DNA of 64,000 nucleotides from Lacunisphaera sp. (GCA_029945445.1 JAQSCO010000014.1:97755-161754); one strand, 5' to 3'; counted from the first letter of the stretch, positions 1 to 8,856 are shown. Translations and numbers: made by a program. The notes: generated by a model not told the origin, from the sequence alone.

Positions 1-1192
1 GCGTGTCAACCAGCTCGCGCTCGCTCACGTGCTCGCCAAAGACGTTCAGCTGGAGCTTCGTGTTGCCGGCGAACTGCAGCCGCGGCGGATCCACCGAGAG
101 GAAGCGCACGATGTCGCCCGGCACGTAGCGGCAGAGCCCGGCGGGCGTGGTGACGACCAGCACGTAGTCGGTGCCGGGTTGCACCTGGTCGAGCGGCAGA
201 CACTCGGCGCCGGCCTGGGCCACCGTGTCCTCTTGGAAGCGGCGCAGCGGCAGGAACTCGAAGAACACCCCGGCCTCGGTGAGCAGCCGCAGGCCGGCCG
301 GCGTGCCGCCGTCCTGCGCGGCGTAGACACCCTCGGCCGCGGCATAGAGTTCGTGGAAGGCGACCGTCGGCCCGAGCGCGGCGCGCAGCGCCTCGTGGTA
401 AAGCCCGAGCGCGGCGCCGGTGAAAGTGCAGCACTCGAGGTTCGGCCACACCGCCTGCAGGTGCGTCAGGCGGCGCTTGTCCGTGCTGGCGGCGGCGCGC
501 GCGGCCAGGGCCAGCGCGCAGACCGCGGCGGGCGTGCCGCCGACCAGGGTCACATCGCGCGGGAGCATGGCCGCGACGGTGGCCGCGGTCTTTGCCGGGC
601 CCTCGGGCAGGCGGGCGATGGCCGGCGGCGGCGCGTAGAGGTTGGCCTCGGCCCACGGGGTGAGGCAGAGCGCGAGCAAGCCGTCGAGGCTGGTGCGGTA
701 GGCGCCCTTGTCCTCCGTGAGCGCCGTGCTGGCGCCGAGGTGCAGATGCCGGCCGAGGAAGACGCCGGCGTGGCCGGCCCGCGCGGCGTAGAGATAGAGC
801 GAGTCGCGCAGGCCGCGCCGGAAATGCGCCAGCATCGGCCCGGTCACGGGCAGGAGCCGCGGTTGGTTCTTGGTCCTGCCGGCGGTCTCGACGAAAAAAA
901 GGCAGCGGCCCGGCGCGAGCACGTCCGCCTCGCCGGCCTGCATGCGGGCGACCAGCGGCGCAAAATGCTCCGGGAGGCGCGGCGGGACCCGCACGCGGAA
1001 CTGCGCGTAGGTCGTGGCGGCGGTGAGGCCGTGGCGGCGGCCGAACTCGGTGCCCGCCGCCTGCGCCATCAACCGGGCGAACGCGGCCGCCTGCGCCCCG
1101 AGGCCGCGGCCGGCCGCCTTCAGCCGCCGGGTGAACTTCGCCACCCGGTAGCCCGCCCAGAAGTTGACCAGAAATCGCGGCGCCAGCGTCAT
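1..1192 (-). CDS. GH3-family acyl-adenylating enzyme, C-terminus cut by window edge
   Basis: The reverse frame starting at the ATG ending at 1192 runs open to base 1, so the C-terminus lies outside the window. It begins MTLAPRFLVNFWAGYRVAKF and about 395 residues are present. Near the edge it reads RYVPGDIVRFLSVDPP, then LQLNVFGEHVSERELVDT. This matches the GH3 (auxin-responsive-promoter) family, where a tyrosine/arginine-glycine-aspartate stretch is followed by a L-N-V-F-G-E motif. GH3 proteins are adenylate-forming enzymes that conjugate acyl acids to amino acids in plants; bacterial members are mostly uncharacterised. The gene is divergent from the pseudouridine synthase at 1321. Family assignment is fairly secure, but the substrate is unknown. 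Overlapping long frames on both strands here are GC-driven shadows. Confidence 0.75.
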   Translation of the reverse strand, partial: MTLAPRFLVNFWAGYRVAKFTRRLKAAGRGLGAQAAAFARLMAQAAGTEFGRRHGLTAATTYAQFRVRVPPRLPEHFAPLVARMQAGEADVLAPGRCLFFVETAGRTKNQPRLLPVTGPMLAHFRRGLRDSLYLYAARAGHAGVFLGRHLHLGASTALTEDKGAYRTSLDGLLALCLTPWAEANLYAPPPAIARLPEGPAKTAATVAAMLPRDVTLVGGTPAAVCALALAARAAASTDKRRLTHLQAVWPNLECCTFTGAALGLYHEALRAALGPTVAFHELYAAAEGVYAAQDGGTPAGLRLLTEAGVFFEFLPLRRFQEDTVAQAGAECLPLDQVQPGTDYVLVVTTPAGLCRYVPGDIVRFLSVDPPRLQFAGNTKLQLNVFGEHVSERELVDT

Positions 1193-1320
1193 GTGCCCGC
1201 CAGTTAACGCGACGCGGGCGCGAACGCGAACGCGATTTTGCCCGGCGGGGAAAAATTCGGTAAACCGCGCGGCTTCGGGGTTGCCGCGGCGGGGCCGGCG
1301 CGCACTGTGGCCAAAATCCC

Positions 1321-2058
1321 ATGCCGCTGCCGCCGGTCCTCTTTGAAGACGATGCCGTGATCGCGTTCGACAAGCCGAGCGGCCTGCCCGTCGCGCCCGG
1401 GCGCGGCGGCCCGCCGGTCGAAAACCTCCTGGACCTCGTGCGCGCCAAGTGGGGCGATGAGATCGCGAACGTGCACCGCCTCGACACCGACACGAGCGGC
1501 CTCGTGCTCTACGCCAGAACCAAGCCGGCGCTGGATTTCCTCAGCGGGCAGTTCCAGTCGAAGACCGTGGTGAAGACCTACCACGCGCTCACGGTCGGCG
1601 TGCCGCCCACGGACGAGTTCACCGTCGACCTGGTGATCAAGGAGGATGAGGGGCAGCCCGGCCGCATGTGCGTGGTCAAGAAGCACGGCAAGGCCAGCCT
1701 GACGGAGTTCACCGTCCACGAAAAATTCCCGCAGCCGGCGGGCCGGCCGAGCTTCGCCTACCTCGAGTGCCGGCCGCGCACCGGCCGCATGCACCAGGTC
1801 CAGGTGCACCTCGCCGCGTCCGGCACGCCGGTCCTCAACGACCCGCTCTACGGCGACATGACGACGCTCCTGCTCTCGAACCTCAAGCGCGGCTACAAGG
1901 GCCGCAGCGACGAGCGGCCGCTCCTCACGCGGCTGGCGCTGCACGCCGGCGCGCTGACCTTCACCCATCCGGTCTCGCGTGAGCGGCTGACGATCACGGC
2001 ACCGTTGCCGAAAGATTTAGCGGTCGCGCTGAAATACCTGAGGAAGTTCGCCAAGTAG
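1321..2058 (+). CDS. RluA-family RNA pseudouridine synthase
   Basis: This is a 245-residue cytosolic enzyme that isomerises specific uridines in rRNA or tRNA to pseudouridine. The family signature HRLDTDTSG lies at residues 52-60, with Asp55 the expected catalytic aspartate. The following region RPRTGRMHQVQVHLA is the second conserved block of RluA/RluC/RluD enzymes. The short length and lack of an N-terminal S4 domain point to a compact RluA or TruC-like member rather than RluC/D. The ATG at 1321 follows a 128-bp gap from the divergent GH3 gene. Target site cannot be read from sequence. Confidence 0.9.
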   Translation: MPLPPVLFEDDAVIAFDKPSGLPVAPGRGGPPVENLLDLVRAKWGDEIANVHRLDTDTSGLVLYARTKPALDFLSGQFQSKTVVKTYHALTVGVPPTDEFTVDLVIKEDEGQPGRMCVVKKHGKASLTEFTVHEKFPQPAGRPSFAYLECRPRTGRMHQVQVHLAASGTPVLNDPLYGDMTTLLLSNLKRGYKGRSDERPLLTRLALHAGALTFTHPVSRERLTITAPLPKDLAVALKYLRKFAK

Positions 2059-2162
2059 TGGCAGGGAAACCCCGGTGCATCCGGGCTAATAAGCATTGTC
2101 GCATGGCGCTCGGCAGTTTACTCAAAACCCACGCTAGGGCAGCCTGTCACACCCCACCTTAA

Positions 2163-4187
2163 ATGAATCCCCCGGTCACCCACTCAGTAGATGCCGACGG
2201 CATCGGCTGGATCACCTTCGACGACCCGGCGGGCCGCGCCAATGTGTTTAATCCCGCGACCCAGGCGGCCTTGCGCGCCGCCACGGCGGCCTTTGCCGAT
2301 TCGGCAGGTTCAGGGCCGGCGGCCGTTCCGCTCAAGGCCGTGGTCGTCATCAGCGCGAAGGAGAAGATCTTCATCGCCGGCGCGGACCTGAAATGGCTCT
2401 CGCGGCTGGCCGATGCCAGGGTCGCGGCGGCGGTCGCGCGCGACGGCCAGGAACTTTTCAACCAGCTCGCCGGCCTCAAGGTGCCGGTCGTGTGCGCCAT
2501 CCACGGTGCGTGTGCCGGCGGCGGCTATGAGCTGGCGCTCGCGTGTGCCTGGCGCATCGCCAGCGACGCGAAGGAAACCGTGATCGGGTTGCCCGAGGTC
2601 GGTCTCGGGATGATTCCCGGGTGGGGCGGCACGACCCGTCTGCCGCTTCTCATCGGGGTGCCGGCCGCCGTCGAGCACATGCTCAAGGCCGCGCTCGTGC
2701 CGGCCGCCGCGGCGCGCGAGGCCGGGCTCGTGGACGAAGTGGTGCCCGCCGCGGAATTGAAGGCCCGCGCCAAGGCCGTGGCGCTCAAGCTGGCCGCCGG
2801 GGGTCTGTCCGCCCGCACCGCACCCGCGGCCGCACCCGCTGATTTTTTTGCGCCGCAGCGCAAGCGTGCGGCGACCCGCTCGCCCGGCCAGCCGGCGCCG
2901 CTCGCGCTGCTCGACGCCGTCGAGCAGAGTGCCGGCCAGCCGCTGGCGAAGGCGCTCGAGCTTGAGGCGGAGGCGTTCGGCCGCGTCTCCGCGGGCGAGG
3001 TCGCCAAGAACCTCATGCACGTCTTCTTCCTGAAGGACGCGGTGAAGAGGCTCACCCTGGACGCGTGGTTCACCGCGCCGGCGGCGAAAGCCGCGCCGGC
3101 CGGGCCGTTCCAGATCATCGGCATCATCGGGGCCGGCGTCATGGGCTCCGGCATTGCGCACTGGTGCGCCACGCGCGGCTTCGGCGTCATGTTGTGCGAC
3201 ACCGAGCGCGACGCGATCGAGCGCGCCATCACGGTCATCCGCGGGTTGTTCGACGAGATGGTGAAGCGCGGCTCGCTCACGCATGCGGCGGCGCACAAGG
3301 CGATGGGCAGCATCGGCGTCACCACCAGCCTGGAGGATTTCGACGGTTGCGACATTGTGATCGAGGCCATCGTCGAGAACGTCGCGGCCAAGCAGAAGCT
3401 TTTCGCCGAGCTGTCGCAGATCGTGCAGCCGGATTGCGTGCTCGCGTCGAACACCTCGGCGCTGCCCATCGAGGAACTGTCGGCCGGCGCGAAGGGGCCG
3501 GAGCGCATTGTCGGCCTGCATTTCTTCAACCCTGTCGGGCGCATGCCGCTCGTCGAGCTGGTCCTGAGCCCGCACACGACGCGGGCCAACGCCGACCGGG
3601 CGCTCACGTTCGTCAAGGCGCTCGGCAAGTCGCCCGTCGTCTGCAGGTCCTCGCCCGGCTTCCTCGTCACCCGCGTGCTTTTCTTCTATCTCAACGAGGC
3701 GTGCCGGCTCTGGGAGCAGGGCGTGCCCACCGAGGTCATCGACCGCGCGATGCGCGACTGGGGCTGGCCGATGGGCCCGATGCGGCTGATCGACGAGGTC
3801 GGCGTGGACGTCAGCGACTTCATCTACGGCGAGATGAAACATTATTATCCGGACCGCTTCACCGGCGCGACCGTCTGCCACCGGATGCTCGCGGCCGGCC
3901 TGAAAGGCCGGAAGAACGGCGCGGGCAGCGGCTTTTATGCCTATGCCGGCGGCGAGACGCTCAACCCGGCCATGGCGCCGTTCGCGCCCCCGGCCGTGCA
4001 GGCGATGGACGCCAAGACCATCGCCGACCGGCTCAACGGCGTGATGATCGCGGAGACGAAGCGCGTGCTCGCCGAGGGCGTGCTGAAGGGCCCCGACGAG
4101 GCCGACCTCGCGCTGCTGCTGGGCGCGGGGTTCCCGGCGTTCCGCGGCGGCCTGATGCGCTACGCGAAGAGCATCGGGGCGGGTTGA
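2163..4187 (+). CDS. Bifunctional enoyl-CoA hydratase / 3-hydroxyacyl-CoA dehydrogenase (FadB/FadJ-type)
   Basis: This 674-residue trifunctional-alpha-type protein would hydrate 2-enoyl-CoA and oxidise the resulting 3-hydroxyacyl-CoA with NAD. The N-terminal crotonase domain (about 1-210) keeps both catalytic glutamates: Glu123 in GGYELA and Glu145 in GLPEVGLG. The NAD-binding motif GAGVMG is at 323-328, and the dehydrogenase catalytic pair is His453 in LHFFNPVGR and Glu465 in MPLVE. The C-terminal 3HCDH domain completes the protein. It is slightly shorter than E. coli FadB/FadJ (about 715-730 residues). The next gene is a 2-oxoacid dehydrogenase, and an acyl-CoA dehydrogenase and carboxylase lie downstream, so a role in branched-chain acyl-CoA or fatty acid oxidation is likely. 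No thiolase is in the window. Confidence 0.9.
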   Translation: MNPPVTHSVDADGIGWITFDDPAGRANVFNPATQAALRAATAAFADSAGSGPAAVPLKAVVVISAKEKIFIAGADLKWLSRLADARVAAAVARDGQELFNQLAGLKVPVVCAIHGACAGGGYELALACAWRIASDAKETVIGLPEVGLGMIPGWGGTTRLPLLIGVPAAVEHMLKAALVPAAAAREAGLVDEVVPAAELKARAKAVALKLAAGGLSARTAPAAAPADFFAPQRKRAATRSPGQPAPLALLDAVEQSAGQPLAKALELEAEAFGRVSAGEVAKNLMHVFFLKDAVKRLTLDAWFTAPAAKAAPAGPFQIIGIIGAGVMGSGIAHWCATRGFGVMLCDTERDAIERAITVIRGLFDEMVKRGSLTHAAAHKAMGSIGVTTSLEDFDGCDIVIEAIVENVAAKQKLFAELSQIVQPDCVLASNTSALPIEELSAGAKGPERIVGLHFFNPVGRMPLVELVLSPHTTRANADRALTFVKALGKSPVVCRSSPGFLVTRVLFFYLNEACRLWEQGVPTEVIDRAMRDWGWPMGPMRLIDEVGVDVSDFIYGEMKHYYPDRFTGATVCHRMLAAGLKGRKNGAGSGFYAYAGGETLNPAMAPFAPPAVQAMDAKTIADRLNGVMIAETKRVLAEGVLKGPDEADLALLLGAGFPAFRGGLMRYAKSIGAG

Positions 4188-4188
4188 G

Positions 4189-4245
4189 GGTGGAGCGCGC
4201 TGACCGCAGCGCGCTTGCAGCGTCCTGGGGTCAGGCCGCTCCACC
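4189..4245. repeat. Palindromic repeat, family B, just after the fadJ-like stop
   Basis: The element begins one base after the TGA of the preceding gene. It has outer arms GGTGGAGCG (4189-4197) and CGCTCCACC (4237-4245), with inner complementary blocks around CGCTGACC and GGGTCAG. A near-copy occurs at 12585-12667, where it is read as protein inside the mutase gene. It may act as a 3'-end stabiliser or weak terminator. Confidence 0.75.
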
Positions 4246-4291
4246 TTCAGCCAAAGGAATCAATGCGGGCGGGCCGCTGGGTGCGCCCTGA

Positions 4292-4318
4292 AAAATCCAT
4301 TGCGACGGGGTGGATTTT
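4292..4318 (+). promoter_or_regulatory. Perfect 8-bp inverted repeat upstream of the E1-E2 fusion gene
   Basis: AAAATCCA (4292-4299) is mirrored by TGGATTTT (4311-4318) across an 11-base loop. It ends 21 bases before the preferred ATG at 4340 and overlaps the alternative GTG at 4310. It could be an operator or a 5'-leader hairpin. There is no T-tract, so it is not an obvious terminator. Function is unproven. Confidence 0.4.
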
Positions 4319-4339
4319 CGGCGATTCTACCCCACATCC

Positions 4340-7300
4340 ATGGCCCACGCCGCCACGCTGAACAAGGAACAGAAACGCCATTTGCTGCTGACGATGCTCG
4401 AGAGCCGTCAGGGCGACCTGCGCGAGGAAAGCCTGAACCGGCAGGGCAAGGGGCATTTCCACGTCTCGGGCCGCGGACACGAGGCGCTGGCGGCCGTCGG
4501 CGCGCAGCTGCGCGACAGCGATTTCCTCGCGCCGTATTACCGCGACCGCGGCCTGTGCATGGGCCGCGGCCTGACCACGCGCCACCTCGCGCTGGAATAT
4601 TTCGCCAAGCGCGACTCGGCCTCGCGCGGCCGCATGATGCCGTCGCACTTCTGCTCGCGCGAACTGAACATCGTCAGCGTGCCCACGCCGACCGGCGCCC
4701 AGCTCCTGCCGGCCTGCGGCCTCGCGTGGGGCCTGCAACTCGACCAGAAGGACGGCATCGTGGTCACCTGCATCGGCGACGCCGCGACACGGCAGGGCGA
4801 TTTCTACGAGGCGCTCAGCTTCGCGCTCGAGAAGAAACTCCCGGTGCTTTTCGTCGTCGAGGACAACGCCTACGGCATCTCGACGCCGACGCGCGAGACG
4901 AACCCCCTCGCCCTCGGCGTCCTGAACAAGGTCCAGTGGCAGGTGGTCGACGGCGCGGATCCCGAGACCGTGCATGCCGCCGCGCAGACGGCGATTGCCG
5001 ACCTCCGCGCGGGCAAGGGGCCGGTGTTTTTCTGGCTGAAGACGGAGCGCCTCGCGAGCCACACCAGCTCGGACGACCACACGCTTTACCGCTCGAAGGA
5101 GGACCTCGCGGCCCTCGAAAAGTTTGACCCCATCCGGCACCTCAAGGACCGCATGATCAAGGACGGCGAGCTGACCGAGAAGGAATTCGCCGCGCTCGAG
5201 ACCGAGCTGAAGGAGAAGGTCCGCCGGGACTACGCCGCCGCCGAGGCGGCCGAGAACCCGCGCGCCGACGAGCTGTTCCTCGAGACCACCGGGCCGGCGC
5301 CGGAGCTGCACGAGGAGCTGTTCAAGGCCGGCACCTACCGCATGGGCGACCTCATCAACCGCACGCTGCGCGCCGGCCTCGACGCCGACCCGGGCCGCAT
5401 CATCTTCGGCGAGGACGTCGAGGACCCGAAGGGCGGCGTGTTCCGGCTCACGCAGAAGCTCACGACGGATTTTCCGGGGCAGGTGTTCAACTCGCCGCTG
5501 GCCGAGTCCACCATCATCGGCCTCGCGGGCGGCCTCGCGCTCTACGGGCGGCGGCCGGTCTTTGAGATCCAGTTCATCGACTTCATCTACCCGGGCTTCA
5601 ACCAACTCGTCGCGAACCTCGCCAACCTCCGCTGGCGCTCGAACGGCGAGTGGAAGGTGCCCGCGGTCTTCTACGCGCCCTACGGCGCCTACCTGCCGGG
5701 CGGCGGCATCTGGCACTCGCAGGCCAACGAGTCGGTCTTCGCGCATTTTCCCGGGATCAACGTCGTCATCCCCAGCACGCCCGAGGATGCCGCCGGCCTG
5801 CTCTGGACCGCGATGCACGCCGAGGATATCACGCTGGTGCTCCTGCCCAAGCACATGCTCTGGGCCGAGCGCACCGTCGCCACGCCCGTCATGTCCGTCC
5901 CGTTCGGCTCCGCGCGTCGCTGCCTGGAAGGCGACGATCTCACCCTCGTCTCCTGGGGCAACACCATGGAGAAATCTTTCGAGGCCGTCGCCCAGCTGAA
6001 GGGCGAGGTCGGCGTGGACCTCATCGACTTGCGCTCCATCGCGCCGTGGGACAAGGCCGCCATCGAGGCCTCCGTGCGCAAGACCGGCCGGCTCGTCATC
6101 GTGCAGGAGGACACGGAGGCCTGTTCCGTCGGCCAGATGATCATCACCCACATCCTGAGCCAGCCCGACCTCTGGGCCGGGCTGAAGGCGCCGCCCGTGC
6201 TCGTGGCAAAGGGCGCGGTGGTGATCGGCTACAACCCCATCTACGAATACGCCGCGCTGCCCGATGTGGCGCGCATTACCGACGCCATCTGGCGGACGGT
6301 CTCGGTGAATGTGGCGCGCGGGGAAGTTGTCGCCGGGGTCGCTGACCCCGGACCAGCCTCACCGAGGCCGGCTACAGTTGCGGCCGATCCGCATGGCCCG
6401 CAAAACACCGTCGTCGCCGGCACCAGCGACATCATCGTCCGCGTGCCCATCATGGGCGAGGGCCTGCGCTCGGCACGCGTGGTCGCGCTCAGCAAGCAGC
6501 CCGGCGAGGCCGTGAAGCACGACGATGTGCTTTGCGAGGTTGAGACCGACAAGGCGGTCTACCCGATCGAGGCCTCTTTCGCCGGCACGTTCAAGGCGTG
6601 GAGGATCAAGCTCGATGACACCGTGTTGATCGGCCAGGACATCGCGCTCGTCACCGGTGATGCCGCCAGCGTCGCCGGTTTGCCCGTCGAAGGCGCCGCG
6701 GCCCAATCGGGGCATAAAGCCCCTCCTACAGTTTCGGCATCGGTTGCCAAATCCGCGCCGCTCGCCCCCGTCATTTCCTCAACCCCCTCCGGTCCCATGA
6801 AAGGCAACGTCCGTCCGCCCGCTTTGCACCCGGCCATCACCAAGCGCCTCGATACCGTCGTGCCCGCCACCATGCTGATGGACGTCCGCTGGGACGCCCT
6901 GCGCCTCGCGCGCGAGGCCGCCAAGCAGCGCGACGGCAAGGCCGCCGCGTCGCCCTCGGCGATGATGGCGTGGTGCATCGTCCGCGCGCAGGAGAAGCAC
7001 GCGGCCTTCCGCTGCATCGTCAACAAGGACGGCGCCATCCTGGAGCAGGCCGATTTCGAATGCGGCGTGGCCGTCGCGCTCGAGGGCGACCGGCTCGCCA
7101 CGGCGGCCATTGTCGCGGCGAACAAGCTCGCTTGGGCGGGCTTCACCGCCGCCTACCACCGTGCGCTGGAGGAAACCCGCGCCGGCAAGCTCACCGATGT
7201 GCAGGCCCCGATGAACATCACCAGCCTCGGTGCGTTCGGCGTTGAGAGCGCGACGCCCATCGTGGTGCCGCCGGCCATGGCGACGATCTTCATCGGCTCG

Positions 7301-7459
7301 GCGCACGAGCGCCTGATCAACGCCGGCGGCGTCATCCATCCCGCCGAGGTCGTCACCCTCTCGCTCACCTTCGACCACAAGGTCGTGAATGGCGCGGGCG
7401 CCGCCGCCTTCCTGCAGGAAGCGCGGAACCAGATGGAAAGCTTCAAGCTGCCGGGCTGA
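4340..7459 (+). CDS. Fused 2-oxoacid dehydrogenase E1alpha-E1beta-lipoyl-E2 (branched-chain type)
   Basis: A single 1039-residue chain carries three parts of a 2-oxoacid dehydrogenase. E1alpha occupies about 1-310, with the thiamine diphosphate motif opening at GDAATRQGDFYEAL (146 on) and closing at EDN (174-176). E1beta follows at about 330-660. The lipoyl domain is about 698-773 with lipoylation Lys738 in ETDKAV, and the E2 acyltransferase core about 821-1039 ends with DHKVVNG (1012-1018). Fused E1alpha-E1beta proteins are known; having E2 on the same chain is unusual, and no peripheral-subunit-binding domain is visible between lipoyl and catalytic parts. The motif HKVVNG has Asn where HxxxDG has Asp. 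Both linkers hold repeat-derived sequence (6331-6385, 6707-6737). Best guess is 2-oxoisovalerate oxidation, given the acyl-CoA genes around it. No E3 gene is in the window. A GTG at 4310 would add ten residues. Confidence 0.85.
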   Translation: MAHAATLNKEQKRHLLLTMLESRQGDLREESLNRQGKGHFHVSGRGHEALAAVGAQLRDSDFLAPYYRDRGLCMGRGLTTRHLALEYFAKRDSASRGRMMPSHFCSRELNIVSVPTPTGAQLLPACGLAWGLQLDQKDGIVVTCIGDAATRQGDFYEALSFALEKKLPVLFVVEDNAYGISTPTRETNPLALGVLNKVQWQVVDGADPETVHAAAQTAIADLRAGKGPVFFWLKTERLASHTSSDDHTLYRSKEDLAALEKFDPIRHLKDRMIKDGELTEKEFAALETELKEKVRRDYAAAEAAENPRADELFLETTGPAPELHEELFKAGTYRMGDLINRTLRAGLDADPGRIIFGEDVEDPKGGVFRLTQKLTTDFPGQVFNSPLAESTIIGLAGGLALYGRRPVFEIQFIDFIYPGFNQLVANLANLRWRSNGEWKVPAVFYAPYGAYLPGGGIWHSQANESVFAHFPGINVVIPSTPEDAAGLLWTAMHAEDITLVLLPKHMLWAERTVATPVMSVPFGSARRCLEGDDLTLVSWGNTMEKSFEAVAQLKGEVGVDLIDLRSIAPWDKAAIEASVRKTGRLVIVQEDTEACSVGQMIITHILSQPDLWAGLKAPPVLVAKGAVVIGYNPIYEYAALPDVARITDAIWRTVSVNVARGEVVAGVADPGPASPRPATVAADPHGPQNTVVAGTSDIIVRVPIMGEGLRSARVVALSKQPGEAVKHDDVLCEVETDKAVYPIEASFAGTFKAWRIKLDDTVLIGQDIALVTGDAASVAGLPVEGAAAQSGHKAPPTVSASVAKSAPLAPVISSTPSGPMKGNVRPPALHPAITKRLDTVVPATMLMDVRWDALRLAREAAKQRDGKAAASPSAMMAWCIVRAQEKHAAFRCIVNKDGAILEQADFECGVAVALEGDRLATAAIVAANKLAWAGFTAAYHRALEETRAGKLTDVQAPMNITSLGAFGVESATPIVVPPAMATIFIGSAHERLINAGGVIHPAEVVTLSLTFDHKVVNGAGAAAFLQEARNQMESFKLPG
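6331..6385. repeat. Hairpin repeat inside the E1beta-lipoyl linker
   Basis: CCGGGGTC (6333-6340) and GACCCCGG (6344-6351) form a perfect 8-bp stem with a 3-base loop. A second stem, GCCTC/GAGGC, follows at 6356-6368, then GGCTACAGTTGCGG. The whole is read in frame as part of the linker between the E1beta and lipoyl domains (residues about 664-680, rich in Ala/Pro/Gly). The tail resembles the TACAGTTTCGG tail of the family A repeats. Confidence 0.6.
6707..6737. repeat. Family A repeat arm, translated in the lipoyl-E2 linker
   Basis: A 31-base segment with core GGGGCATAAAGCCCC followed by TCCTACAGTTTCGG. It is read in frame as SGHKAPPTVS (residues about 790-799). It differs by one base from the second arm of the element at 9790-9820 in the carboxyltransferase gene. 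Confidence 0.8.
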
Positions 7460-7714
7460 GAAAGAATCGCGGGGACGTGCAAGGGCGGAGACACGAAATC
7501 GGGGCAAGAACCTGCCGCTGATGGGGTGGCATTCTATTCCGGGCTTCTGCGCTTCTTGTCCGCACTTGGATCAGCCCGCGGCGAATGGCGAAGCGCTTCA
7601 CGGCCAAGGGGAAGGTGAGGCGGGTCGCCCGCAGCCGAGGAATGGCTGGACTGATGCGGCGAATTGGCTTCTGTTTCCGTGCGTGGAGTTCGGGCCGGCC
7701 CACGCAACTAAAAC

Positions 7715-8845
7715 ATGACCGTGTCCCCGTTGAATCTTCTCGTGAACTCCGCCCAGCCCAAGGTTTGGAAAGTCCTCGTGATCGAGGACGACCCCCACTG
7801 GCGCTCCCTGATCGAAGTGCGCCTCGAGGGCGACGGCCACACCGTGCTGGTGGCGGCCGACGGCCTCGCCGGCCTGGCGCTCGCCGCCGAGCGGCCCGAC
7901 ATCATCCTTTGCGATATCGACATGCCCCGCCTCAACGGCTTCGGCGTGCTCGAGGCCCTGCGCCAGCAGCCGGCGCTGCGGGACATTCCGTTCATCTTCC
8001 TCACCGGCAAGACCACCCGCGCCGACCAGCGCAAGGGCATGGTGCACGGCGCCGATGACTACATCACGAAGCCCTTTCAATACGAGGAACTCGTCGAGGC
8101 CATCGCGGCCGTGCTGGCCAAACGCACCGCACTCACCGCGGAACTGCGGCACCACAGCGATGAGCACCGCCGCGAGCTCACCGCCCCGTGGGCGCACGAG
8201 CTGCTCACGCCGTTGAACGGCATCCTCGGCGCCGCCGCGGTGCTCGAGTCCGAATTCGGCAGCATCAGCCGCGGCGAGCTCCGCGAGCTGGCCGCCTCCA
8301 TCCGCCTCAGCGCCGTGCGGCAGCTGGCGCTGGCCCGCAAGCTCATGCAGCACTTCCAGCTCGAGTCGCTGCGCGAGGGCGGCTGGGACGACCCCGCCGC
8401 GGCGATCGACGCCGGCGCCGGCCTCGATGACGAGGCCCAGCTGGTCGCGGCCCAGGCCGGGCGCGCCGCCGATCTGCACGTGGCCATCCAGCCGGCCGCC
8501 GTACGGATCAGCGCCGGCTGGGTCCAGCCGGCCCTGAACGAGCTGGTCGAAAACGCCTTCAAGTTTTCCTCCGCTGGCACGCCGGTCACCATTACCGGCG
8601 GCACCGTGGACGGACTCTACCGCCTCGAGGTCGCCGACCAGGGGCCCGGCATGACCGCCGACGAATGCGAGCACATCGCGGCCTTCCGGCAGTTCCGTCG
8701 CGCCAAGCAGGAACAGCAGGGCCTCGGCCTCGGCCTCGCGATCGTGCAGAACATCGCGGCCTTGCACCACGGCTCGCTCACACTCGAGCCCGGCCCCGGC
8801 GGCAAGGGCCTCCGCGCGATCCTCGAGCTGCCGCTGGCGGAGTAA
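7715..8845 (+). CDS. Receiver-histidine kinase hybrid protein
   Basis: A 376-residue soluble signalling protein with a receiver domain first and a kinase second. The receiver (about 17-135) has the acidic pair ED at 24-25, phospho-acceptor Asp67 in CDIDMP, and Lys119 in ITKPF. The dimerisation/phospho-acceptor helix contains HELLTPL, with His161 the likely phosphorylated residue. The ATPase domain (about 250-376) shows NELVENAFKFS, DQGPGM and GLGLGLAIV. There is no sensor, membrane segment or output DNA-binding domain. A paralogue with the same architecture lies at 15679-16797 on the other strand. It probably relays or dampens a phosphorelay; input is unknown. The 255-bp gap before it shows no gene. 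Confidence 0.85.
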   Translation: MTVSPLNLLVNSAQPKVWKVLVIEDDPHWRSLIEVRLEGDGHTVLVAADGLAGLALAAERPDIILCDIDMPRLNGFGVLEALRQQPALRDIPFIFLTGKTTRADQRKGMVHGADDYITKPFQYEELVEAIAAVLAKRTALTAELRHHSDEHRRELTAPWAHELLTPLNGILGAAAVLESEFGSISRGELRELAASIRLSAVRQLALARKLMQHFQLESLREGGWDDPAAAIDAGAGLDDEAQLVAAQAGRAADLHVAIQPAAVRISAGWVQPALNELVENAFKFSSAGTPVTITGGTVDGLYRLEVADQGPGMTADECEHIAAFRQFRRAKQEQQGLGLGLAIVQNIAALHHGSLTLEPGPGGKGLRAILELPLAE

Positions 8846-8856
8846 GACGGAAAAAC

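Noticed and set aside
6..1493. A 495-residue minus-strand frame and a 392-residue plus-strand frame over the first 1.5 kb
   Set aside because: Both are Arg/Gly/Pro-rich and cover the GH3 gene and part of the pseudouridine synthase in wrong frames; the GH3 frame itself is family-like.
7460..7714. Short plus-strand frames in the 255-bp gap before the receiver-kinase gene
   Set aside because: They have no start signal, no family motifs and biased composition; the gap appears non-coding.
8188..8430. Arg-rich short frames inside the receiver-kinase gene
   Set aside because: They are plus-one shadows of the coding frame.
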